Below are positions 24,501 to 36,500 of a stretch of 60,000 nucleotides of DNA, piece after piece. The notes under the pieces are model-generated. The model saw nothing but the letters and a program-made list of their open reading frames with translations. It was not told the origin of the DNA and ran no database searches. Numbering within the stretch: the stretch's first letter is position 1; every line of letters begins with the position of its first letter. Both the position numbers and the translations under genes were made by a program. This DNA comes from Lineus longissimus (taxonomy: Eukaryota > Nemertea > Pilidiophora > Heteronemertea > Lineidae), in NCBI RefSeq assembly GCF_910592395.1, contig NC_088316.1, forward strand, positions 18,230,001 to 18,290,000, in the 5' to 3' direction.

Positions 24501-27500
24501 GACAGAAACTAAAGTCCATACATGAGCTGCTCTCTTTTGGCCCGGCGTGAACTTACCTGATATTTTGCCTCTCTCTCATTGACCTTCTTCACTATTCTCT
24601 GTAAAGAATCGTGACAAAAGATCGATAAAGAAAAGTGACGTCAAGCACTTGTGCCCTCCATGAGATGGCAGCATTAACAACAACGATAACATGTGAAAAT
24701 CAAAATGTTAACCCTTTCACACCTGTTTTGGGATGATATAATGTTAACTGATGAGGCTTGATCAGCCAGCAGGTCAAGATGTCCCCAAAACTTTAATGAT
24801 AAAATCGTCCAATAACTCTACAGTACCAAGGTTTTCCTAATTTTCCTTGGGGGTGCTTTCAAACCCCAGACCCCCCTCCCCGCTACATCTGTTCAGTGGA
24901 AGTACTTAAAAAACAGGTGTGAGTGAGTTAAAGTGACATAGTGACGAATTCAAAATACAGTACTCTACGTGTACAAAGAAATGTAACAAGTTTTATGTCA
25001 CAAATGATTTCCATCAACAGGTCGTTTGTGGTAGCATGGTTGCAAAACTAGTTCCGCATCATATGTAACTTGGGTAAATTTCTGATAATTTTCATACTTT
25101 TAGGTGTTAACAAGTTGATTGGGTATCATCGACACTTCTTCAGCAATAGGGTTCTTAATGGAATGGGGTGTTTGACTGAGTTTAAAGGTCAGTGAAAGGT
25201 CAGTGTAAGGGAACTGACCAATCTCCAATAGGGAATCTGACTGTAACCTACCACTTTATTTAAATTTAAAAACCTGGACAAATTCTGACCTGGCAAGATT
25301 TGGGAATCATGAGACACAAAACCAAACAATGCTCTCAAAGAATCTAATCTAAATACAATGAGGGTCAAATCAAGAAAGGACAAAGGTCAAGGTCATAGTC
25401 ATTCAAGGTCGTCACCATCTCAAGGACACAGAGAACCCTTGTGAGAGCTGACGATATCAAATGACCAGGAATCCCTTGCACGACCTCAGTTGGTTTTGAC
25501 AACATGCTGTCTCAAATAACTGTGAACCGCACTACGAACTGAACCATTACCAAACTGTGAATTTTACACTTAGATAGACAGACTAAAATAACAGTTTTTA
25601 CCAGTGCATTTTCACCTTTTAAACTAACAAGACTGGTGAAATATACTAACATGACAGTTTTTACCTTTCATGTTCATTCTTACCAAATTCATCCCTGTTC
25701 TTTAACTTTTTATAAGTTCCCTTCGAAAAAACTTTTTAAACTTTTATTTTCGTCTTTTGGGACTGAGGGTGACAAGAAAATCTCTCTGACCAAAGTTATT
25801 AAAAATACCACAGAAAAGTTGGTGTTGATCAAATTGCATGGTATAATCTGATCGAATTGCCAAGATTCACACTGCCATGGTATTTTGGTCAAAATGGCCA
25901 TTGTATTTCTACAAAATAGCAGGTAGTATTTTGACCAACCTGATAGCAATGGTATTTTGACCAAATTATCATGGCAATGCCTGGTTTGCCGTGGTATTTT
26001 ACCAGATCTAGAAGAGCACTTTCTAATGGTGCCACCAGCTTAGTATGCATGGTATAATATGAGGGGAAATGGATTCTCTGAGTTTTGTTTTCATCATCCT
26101 CAGTCCCTAAGCAATGTAAATGTACATCAATCTTAGTCTTTGATTGGTTAACAAAATGTCACCAAAAAAATTACAAAATATGAAAAAAACAAAAAAACTG
26201 ATATTAAGAGACCATTGTATCTTTCTGGCCAAACTGCAGAAATTCGATTGCAGATAAATTCAATGAAAATAGATTCATTGACAGCAGGTGGTTAGAACTC
26301 TTACAAAAACACTTTTATAAATGATAATTCTTTCAAAATACACATTACATTATTTCTACATTACAATTTAAAATTAGGAACATTTATTCAAATTATCATA
26401 ACATAATGTAAGCTAAAAACAACAAAATGTGTTTAATGGTAAAGTAATAGTAAACATGGTAAAACAAAAAAAAGCGTTAAAAGTGTTGATGAATTTTTTA
26501 AAAATTATAGAAAAATCCTGCAATTAGCACAGTGAGGTAAACTTAAAGAAGCAAATACTTTAAATCACAAGCAATAAAGAAAATTACTAGGATTATAACC
26601 CTGTCAAAGACAACCCAATAATTCATAGTCAATGTTAGAATCAACAAATTGAAAATAATAAATGGAAGAATAACTCAGGCTGAATTGACAATTAATAAAA
26701 CGTTAGCCATAATGAATAGAGAATCCTGTCCCCTGCATATAGGCACGGTTCCTACAAGGCATTTTCTCGAAGCAGTCGTTGCAATGGAAAAACTACACTC
26801 GGCCCCAGCAATTGGCATCTTTTGACCATACACGTCATCATCTTCTGCTTCCCTCGTGAGCATTCCAACGGTACTGTGCCAGCAGGTTATCTAGCAAAAT
26901 CAAGCTGCAGACGAGTGTAGTTTTCTCTGCGTGGTGACTGCAGCGGGAAAATGTGCCAGTGGAATCAGGCCCTAACCACATACCCTAATGGACTGCCATC
27001 GGCTTCTCTTCTGTCTCTGCGAGCAGCTACACAATTTTTCCTTGAACCAACACATGAGATAATAAAACGTCTTCGGACTGGGAATGATGTTGAAAGGCAC
27101 TGGTGATGTACCCCCCTCCTCGAAGTACCCCATCCACAACCTGGAGCGGGCAAACTTCCATTCACGATCTGCATATTCCTGAAAAGGAGACCGAAGTGTT
27201 TCTTTAAAATTTTGAGTTTATTTTTGAGAAAAAACTCTATTTCAACCTGACACAAAGTGTGTATTATCGAACTTGTATCCCAAGTCAGATTTTTGAAGTT
27301 TATTTTTGCTTTTAGATGGTTCCCCATTGTGTATCGCAGCAGCTTTTACCATAGCTGAGATTATCTCAATCATATAGCTATCTCAAACAAAAATATCTTA
27401 GTCAGAGATATTTCAACCAAAGGTAGCACAAACATTGGTATCTGAACCAAAGGCAGCTCAACTATTGATATCTCAACCACAGATGTCTGAACCAAAGGTA

Positions 27501-30500
27501 GCCCAAACATTGGTATCTCAACCAGAGGTAGCTCAACCATAGATATATCAACCAGAGATATGAACACCTGTCATATAAGACACACTTTGGCTCAAGTTGA
27601 AATGGATTTTTTCTGTTATTTCTGGGGAAGTTAACTTGACACATTTTTTATTCATATCCTGTAACAACATACTCATTTCAATTTGCAAATTCCAGAGGGC
27701 ATTAGTTTCAAGTAGCTTATTCCTCTTCTTACCCCAAACTCAAGGAGTGGTGCAAGAATTAATGAGTGTTTATACCTGCAAGTTCTGGAAGTAGTAACAT
27801 TTGAAATAATACCCAGCGAGAATTATTATTTTGCTATTGAGAACAAATTTTATCTTAAAACGTTATTGCCCATGGTATCAAGCTTATTAATGACTAGGGG
27901 AGGGGGCAAGATGGCCCTTATTCTAAATTCAATTTGGGCTGAATCTGATATCGCTGAAATTCTGAGGAAGGATTGCATTATAAAGTACGGATTATTAGAA
28001 CTACATTAAGAAAGAATCAGAAATAAGATGAACCATTGAACACTGCATGCACAACAGCCAACACAACTATTAACATGCACATGCACAACAAAATGCAAAC
28101 ACATCAATTATCTTTACCATTTAATTTTTAAGAATTATCTAAAGGCGTGCTATGGGAGAATGCCTTCTAACATCTTTATCAAAACGACATTAATTTCTCC
28201 TGTGTATCAATGAGCATGAAACAGTAGCTGATAATTTCTTAGGAAAGTTAAATGCATTTATACATTTAACACATTTCAATTTCAACCAAAACTAATAGTC
28301 ACCAGGGGGTCCAGTCGCCTTCAATGGCTGTAACTATCACTTTGGAACTAAAATATCTGTTTTGTACTATTCTGAGAAGGATTTGAACAAAGTTCTTCAG
28401 TATTTTAACCATACTTTGTGATTTCTAGCTCACCCAAGTACATCTATAGCAGTTCAAGTACAGCAGAACACAAGCAAAAGCGTACTGTACTGGCCAAAGG
28501 TAACATTCCTTAACGCACATGACAGCTGCACAAAACCAAACCTCAGACACTCATCTGGAGTGTGTTTTAATCGTGTGGTAAACAATACGTCAGGCATCTT
28601 GGAGTGAGAACACCAACTTGTTAATTCTGCAGCAGGTATGCACCTGAACACAAGCTCAAGAGGTGCTTGTAGAAGGGAGAGCTGTGTGTTTCAATGCACG
28701 TTACTTATGGCCAGAACTGTAGTCTATAGACAGACTAGGCTAGAGATGATAGAAAGCTGTGGCAAGAAATTCCGTTTTTTAATCATCAGATTTTAAGGCA
28801 CCGCAGTCTATTCATCTGCATCAGCCATTCCTGATTTGGGGCTAAAATTGCTATGCAGGTGGGGGGGGGGGGGCAGTTTTCTTCATCGTCGATCTTATAG
28901 GAAATATTCAGAATTTCTTGCCACACAGACAGCTAGGGAGTACTTGTCCGGTAATAATGCCATGGAGAAATATGTGTATCCCTTATTTTAATGCACTCTT
29001 AGCTAAAAGAAAATGCATTGAAAGGTTTGTAATTCTGTAGATAATGACAATAATTGAGGAACAGGTATGATGCGTCTGCGTTTGCTAAATTATGGCATCA
29101 GGCGCGCATCCAGGGGACAATCAAGGAGGTCCAGGCCTCTGGTATACATAGACATGATAGAGTAAAGATTCTAAACAGGACATGTTTTGTTTAAGATGCT
29201 ACCTCATGGCTGAAATGCTAAAAGATTGTGTCTTAGAATTCAATTCAATGCGATGGCAGATATTTTTTTCTTTGGAAGCAGATTGTCCATGCTCAAAATC
29301 CTGAACATGCCCCTGGGTATTCAGGTCGATCTGTTATCCATGGCTATGCACCCCTTCCAGCAGAAAGGTTAAAGATCAGGCTTGGTTGCAAAATGAGATG
29401 TTAGGAAAATGAAATTTAAGGATTTCAGGTAATGATGGCTAGAATAGGTCCTCATGCATTTACTGCCTAATCTATGTACGTTTCCTTGCAATTGTACCCT
29501 GTACAGGACAGGACTATGTGAATATTTCATGACAAGACCCTGCCCTGTAAACATTTTGTGATACTGAATCTGACTTGCTAGCATTGTTTGATACAATCAT
29601 TCATGTATTAAATGACTCTGACCTGTAAGCAATATATGACAAGACTTTAGCCTATTGGCAAAATGCAGATTTTATGATCTGATCTAATATGCATGATAAC
29701 ACCCTGTAAAGATTTCTTGATGTATGACCCTCACACATAACTTGACACCTGTATTGATTTCTCCATGGTTTTATCACCATTCTGCAAGTTGTCCTTCATA
29801 GATGACCACAACTCAGAATTTTGGACAAAGCTAAAGAAGAGTAAAAAGTAAAAAAGTAGAAAAGTAGAAGGTATACCAGAATTCTTCAGTAAAAGAGAGA
29901 AAGGCCTGCAAGAATTGAAGATTTAGTCTGCAAAGTATCTTTTGTGTGACTTGTGATATTGAGACATGAAGCATTGTACGGCAGGCAAGCGTACAAAGCT
30001 ACATATTATCATGAACAGGACCATTTCACTTTTAACTGTTTTATCAATCAGGGTAAACAAGTGAATTGTTTCGACACAACTGTAAGAAAAAGAGAATCCA
30101 CAGTGGAACGGTCCTATTTTGAAATATACAGCTTTGTACGATGGTCCACCGTGAAAGTGACCAGGTTCCTTTCACAACTTTAACATGCTCAAATACTATA
30201 TCACTTTACGCAAATCAGATTTCCCTTTGATATTGGAAGAAGTGAAACACAATCGAAGTACGACCATTGTTATTCTGGAACAAGTCTTACTTTCAGGTTT
30301 TCACTTGATCAAGCACCTAAGCAGTATGCAGTGCTAACTAAGGACAAATCTGAGATTTATTCTTTGTTTTTTAAAGGACTGCAAAGCCAACATCAAAATT
30401 CAAAGGTTAGCGAAAAGCTGGGTTTTGCTTGTGATGACTTAATGGCTACCAGCAACATTGACAGTGGAACATGTCAGTTGACTAACAGTTACGCTTAGAA

Positions 30501-33500
30501 GTGGGTAGTTGTAAAACAAGAAACACAGAAACGAAACAGAAACACAGAAACACAGAAACGAAACGCAGAAACCAGTCTTGTGGCGAATTCTGGTCTGCAG
30601 ACTCCATCTTGTTGCCATGGTTGTGGCCGCGAACGCGGGTGTAACTAAAACTGGTATTCAGTCGGAATGGAAGGAGGAATGCTCATTTCCCAATACCCCT
30701 TTTAGCCTCATCAACGTGTGCGCAGATTGGCAGCATCCGGCCTTGATCGTGCCAATACACTACATGTATGTACTACACGGCGTAAATAAAAAATAGTCCT
30801 TCGAATAGCGAGTCCTGTTCTTTTGTTCATTCCATGGCCTGTGCACGACACTAGGCTGAACTTCCCTACTGCAACCTCATTAACATAAACAGATATTTAA
30901 AGGGACTATTTAAAGGCAGCAGCTGGGCAGGCAAGATTGAGTTACTCCAAGTCCAAGTCTAGTGCCCGCCCCCCCCCCCAATTTACTCTATTCTAGTCGC
31001 CAAAATTGGTCTCTCACGTCTCACATAACGTCGAAATGATTCACCCATGTACTGGTACCGTACCTTGCATTTAGTGCTGCATCAGACGGGATTTGTAGGA
31101 TGATCCTGGTACTTCATGTAAATTGAACACTACAAGGCAAGATGTTGCACTGCACCTTCATTTAAAATAACATGCTGTAGGAATCGAATCGAACCTACCA
31201 AGGTACTACACCACCACCTCAAAAGACTTCACCCATATCGTGCCGCCCCCTCCCCCCCCCTCCCCCAAGTTGCTCCATGTATCCCCTCAACAACTCTATT
31301 GCATTCCGGCTGACCTCAACCCACCAACCTCAGATTTTACTTTTAAACGACAATAACAACGGATTGGGCAAGGAAAGTATCGGCGTGCCGCTTGATTCCA
31401 ACTTTTATGAAAACCCGTTTGATTTTCGTTTCTGCGTTTCGTTTCTGCGTTTCTGTGTTTCTGTTTCGTTTCTGTGTTTCTTGTTTTACAACTACCCCTT
31501 AGAAGTTCTGTGCTCCATGCATGAGTCAGAAGAGAAAGAGGTAATTCTGGAGAAAACTTAAAGTAAAATCCACCATCATCCTCACACTGGGTGATAGAAT
31601 AACACATTATGTTCATATAAGGTTAAGAAGAGGATGATGCTTCTTCACTCCAAGCAGGTGACAGGTTATTACATGGTGTTCATCAACTTCAAATGGATAG
31701 CATAACATCCGAGATGAATGGTATGCCAAAGGACAATATGCCATCATTGCTGTTCATGACCCCTAAGTGGATGGTATGCCATCATATCGTGTTCATGGGG
31801 CCTGAATGAAATTTAAGCCATCACATAAAGTTCATTTAGCTCCAAAGAAATGGAGAGTCATAGCACCATTTTTATCAACTCCATAATCAGAGGCAATCTA
31901 ATCATTGTTATCAACTCCATTCAGCTTTTGACATATTCTCAGTCGAAGAAGCAGGAAAAGACTGAATCGACAATAACGTCAGAACACACAAAAAAAACCC
32001 TAAGGAATCTAATAAATTGACAAGAAATTTTCCTTCAAAAAAGATAGTAGTTAAGAGCCACCACAGATCTGATCAAACAAAATGCAGAGAGTAGTAGAAG
32101 GGTCACTATAGACCTGATCATAAATAGGTCAAGAGTAGTAGAAGGGTCACTACAGACCTGATCATATATAGGTCAAGAGTAGTAGAAGGGTCACTATAGA
32201 CCTGATCACATATATAGGTCAAGAGTAGTAGAAGGGCCACTATAGACCTGATCACATATATAGGTCAACAGTAGTAGAAGGGCCACTAAAGACCTGATCA
32301 CTTATATAGGTCAACAGTAGTAGAAGGGCCACTATGGACCTGATCAACAGTAGTAGAAGGGCCAGTATTGACCTGTCATACAAAGGGTCAACAGTAGTAG
32401 AATGGCCATTACAGACTTGATCGTAATAAAAGCGGTTTGATTTCAGTTACCTTACTATTTTTAAAAGCAGAAAAAGAAAAAATCTTCAGTTGTCTATCTT
32501 ACGCAGAGGAAGAGTAAAGCTTGTGATTTATGCAGAAACAATTGACAATGTGTTCAATTTTCTGGATACTACTTACAATGACAATACTGTAGGAATATGT
32601 CATCATTCCAATCAAAAGAGTCAGCAAAACTAACTTTGCGATAAAGTTATACGCCCCAAACTGTAGCTTTGTCATAAATTCTGAGTAAATGTGAGGTCGA
32701 TAGAAGGCCATACTCTGCAGATCTATTCTACCAAATAGTCCCCAGTATAGTGTCTGCAATACTTCAAATATGCTGAAAGAATAGGAATGAGGATACACAC
32801 ATGAATTTTCATGGAAAAAGCTATTTTGATACTAAATTTCCCACGCACCACAATTTGTATTTAAAGCCCCACTGCTTTGGATCTTCACAAAATGGTAGAA
32901 GCAGAATCTAAGAACCAGGAACAAAGGAACTTCGATGTAAACTTGCACTTGGGACAAAAAGATGATGTACTAATTGGAGAAGTGTCCTGGTTGCAGAGGT
33001 CAAATCAAATACAAGCGATTAACCGAAACCAGTGTCCATAATAGAAAAAGGTCTCCAGGAGATAGTGCAAAATTAGTTTCTGAGGTTTACCAAATGATTG
33101 GTTCCTGTAGTACAGCCATGTAAGGCTGAGATTCAAGACAGTGAGGCTTTAAAACATGCATAACTTTAAAACATGCAATATTTGTAACATTCTAAATCAG
33201 TCGATCATGCATTCCAGGTAAAATATATGCATTCTCCTCATGTGGATTAAACTTGAATTCACACTAAGGAGAAAAACCAAATATATGAAAATCGCCCACA
33301 TGTATCCAAAATTCAAAACAGTTGAAAACTGAAATTGAAATTGCCAAATACCCAAACTTTGATTTCATGTTTCTTCCTTGTTTAAAAAAATAGGATTTTT
33401 TTGTCAGGTGACCTTCGTGAAGGTGAACTTCGTTAATGATTGTTGGCTTTTTTTAGTGTGCCCCTTCAGTTTTCAAAATTGCCTTGAAGATTGAAACCAT

Positions 33501-36500
33501 GTTATCCCAGAGAGCTGTAGTTGACTTCACTGCCGGAACCGAATTGGTATGTGGGTGGGGGGAGGGGATCACGTCTTGATGTTATAACAATTAAGCATGT
33601 CCCTGGTGCAATAACAAAACATGCAAGTGCGAGAAAGATTGGCATGCATTGCATATCTATAGCATTTTACACAACAGGATTGTTGTTCAAAATTGGAAAA
33701 TCTCAAAATTCAAGATCATTTTTCAAAGTCATAAGGAACGAAACCTGGCTTCTAAAATATCTAGTCAATCTGTCCAGCTATCTGGGATAACATTGAAGTG
33801 TTTCAGGCATTTCAGAATTGCCCTGATAACATTTAAAATCTGCACAATCCAAAGATTTGGGAAACATTTTCTTATTTGTTTGCACTGAGGCCCTTCGCTT
33901 TGTTAAAGTTTTCAAAATAACGTTTCATCTCTGGCTCCAGTGTTTGAATGAAAAAACTTGGGTTGTATACCTCAATTTATGTTTTTCATGCATTTCTTAT
34001 GTTCAAACACTGACAGAGAGATAGAGCAAAAAAGCACCTTGGATGTTGTGGCATATCATGACCTGAATGAGGAAACTGCACATATAGTGTCCATACAGGG
34101 CCACATTTAGAGGTTAAGCCTGCAATCTGAGGCTGCAATCACTCCAAGGTGTTGTTAGCCACGGCTCTGAGAGGTGGGCAACCCCTCGAAGAGCCTGCTG
34201 CTAATTCTCTGGGGTAGTTTAAAGCAGGATCGCTACCAGGTATCTAAATGTTATCAAGAACAAAACCATTGCAAGCCATGAACACGTTGTATTCTACCTA
34301 AAACTACAACAAAAATAATGAATAATCAAAAACAAAATACTGCATATCGCTCGAATCAGGAATATTTTTTTTTCAACCAGAAATGCAGTATTTTTTCATG
34401 CATGTAATCCTAAGATGATGCCTCACTTAACTGAGAAAGTATTTGAAAGCCAAATGCGAAGACAAGCCTCAGTTTTGGCACTATCTTGTTGTTTTCTATC
34501 TTATTTAAGTCCAGTATAGTTAAAACCAACTTAAAGTTGCTGCCAATTTAGTGACTAACATGTTTAGAACAAACGAACCCTGCTGTTTTCTGTTTTAACT
34601 CAGGCAATTCACTGAGAAAAGTACTGATAAAAAATATCACACGCACACACATACACCCGCACACACACAAACGCACACACACATATTTCTTAGAAAAACA
34701 TTCAGTACATAGGTGGCCCTATCTGAAGAAGGTTTGCAAAATCAACCAAATGTATGTGTATGTATGTATGTTTGTATGCATATACTATTTTTTTTAGGTA
34801 AAACACCTTTTAAACTTGAAACTCATTCAAAAGTTAACAATGTTAAAAAAGTCTTTTAGAAACACCTCTCTTAAATTTGCCATCTGATCTACTAATTCTG
34901 AATGCGAGGACAAGACGACTTTTTTGCCCTGGATTTTTCTGAGTACAGGCAATTGTTTCTCTTGATGGTATTAACATGTTAAATGAAGCACCTTTCAAAA
35001 ATAACTACAAAATCTATACTAGATGGACAAAGACATATTCCGCTACCATAACTGAAACGTAGCAATTGGATGACATAAAACTTACTGAAATTTGTTGGTA
35101 TGAGTTAGACATCATGGCAATGAGCATATTTAGCAAAACTATGATAGCAATAGCACTGTAAACTCCGAACATGAGTTTCCCCATGATCTCGGTGAATGCA
35201 TGAGTGTTTGCATTTGTATGCCCAAGAGCCTCTTTTAGATCTAAACTCTCCAACTCTACAAGGCCGAATATTGCCCAATAAAGCGTTTGTATAATTTCAA
35301 ATATGCTGAAAGAAAGGAAGGCATAAATGTTCAGCAGTCGGTCCAAAGGTCAGTGAAAGGGTGTGTGTTAAATGAGACACCATCCTATAATTGAAAATGA
35401 CCATAAAAAGCTATTCACTGGATGACAAACAACTTACTGAAATTTGTTGGTACGAGTTAGACATCATGGCAATGAGCATATTTAGCAAAACTACAAGGGC
35501 GATATAACTGTAAACTCCAAACATGAGTTTCCCCATGATCTCGGTGAATGCATGGTCGTTCTTATTATCACGCCCTAAGGCCACTGTTATATCCAAACTG
35601 TCCAACTCTACAAGGCCAAATATTGCCCAATAAAGTGTTTGTATGATTTCAAATATGCTGAAAAATGTAGAAGGCATATTTTTAGCACTGAGCTCAAAGA
35701 GTGAGTAGCTAAGAGTGAATTAAGTGAGGCACCATAAAAATGACCACAAAATCAAAACCACTTGACGACAAAAAACTTACTGAAATTTGTTGGTAAGAGT
35801 TAGACATCATGGCAATGAGCATATTTAGCAAAACTATGATAGCAATAGCACTGTAAACACCAAACATGAGTTTCCCCATGATCTCGGTGAATGCATGATC
35901 GTTTGCATTTTCATGCCCAAGAGCCTCTTTTAAATCTAAACTCTCCAACTCAATGAGACCGAATATTGCCCAATACAGTGTTTGTATAATTTCAAACAAG
36001 CTGAAAAAAGGAGAAGGCATAATTGTTCAAAAGTGAGTCCAAAAGTAAGTTACTGGTAAGCAACTATTTCAACCCCAAGTGGTTTTAGATGTGACACAAT
36101 CTGCAACTTCACAATTTTGAGAAGAAAAAAACCCCTTTCAACCCTCTCACTAAAGTTAAATATCCGATGGTGAATCACTTAGTGCCATAGAGAGGGTGTT
36201 CTTTTAGTTTTCTAGTAATGCCTAGCACAACGTAATCCAGTCATAATATTCAGTACTTCTACAGTTTGAATAGACTTTGGGTGAAAAATCACTCTGCAAA
36301 AATTGGGGAAAACAGCACGGGCAAAGAAGAGATGAAGGGGGAAGAGTCATGCCCGTCAAACTTCGTATCGAAGATAACAATTTGTTTTCATCCGATTCTC
36401 GCAGGCTTTATAGTAATGTACTGAATGGACTATCTTCAACTATGCAGATTTCTTGGGATATGCTCCTGGTTCTTTTCAGCACCGTTAGATGTCTATTTAA

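Larger units (their letters stand above)
27179..32576 (-). other. TRPC intron between the pore-exon cluster and the TRP-box exon
   Basis: No exon was recognised. It carries a 15-bp minisatellite, a G run at 28859-28873, a 995-bp transposon and a ~45-bp tandem array close to the last pore-exon version. Confidence 0.55.

Noticed and set aside
28859-28873. G run as a possible G-quadruplex
   Set aside because: A single homopolymer in an intron; no evidence for function and prone to sequencing error.
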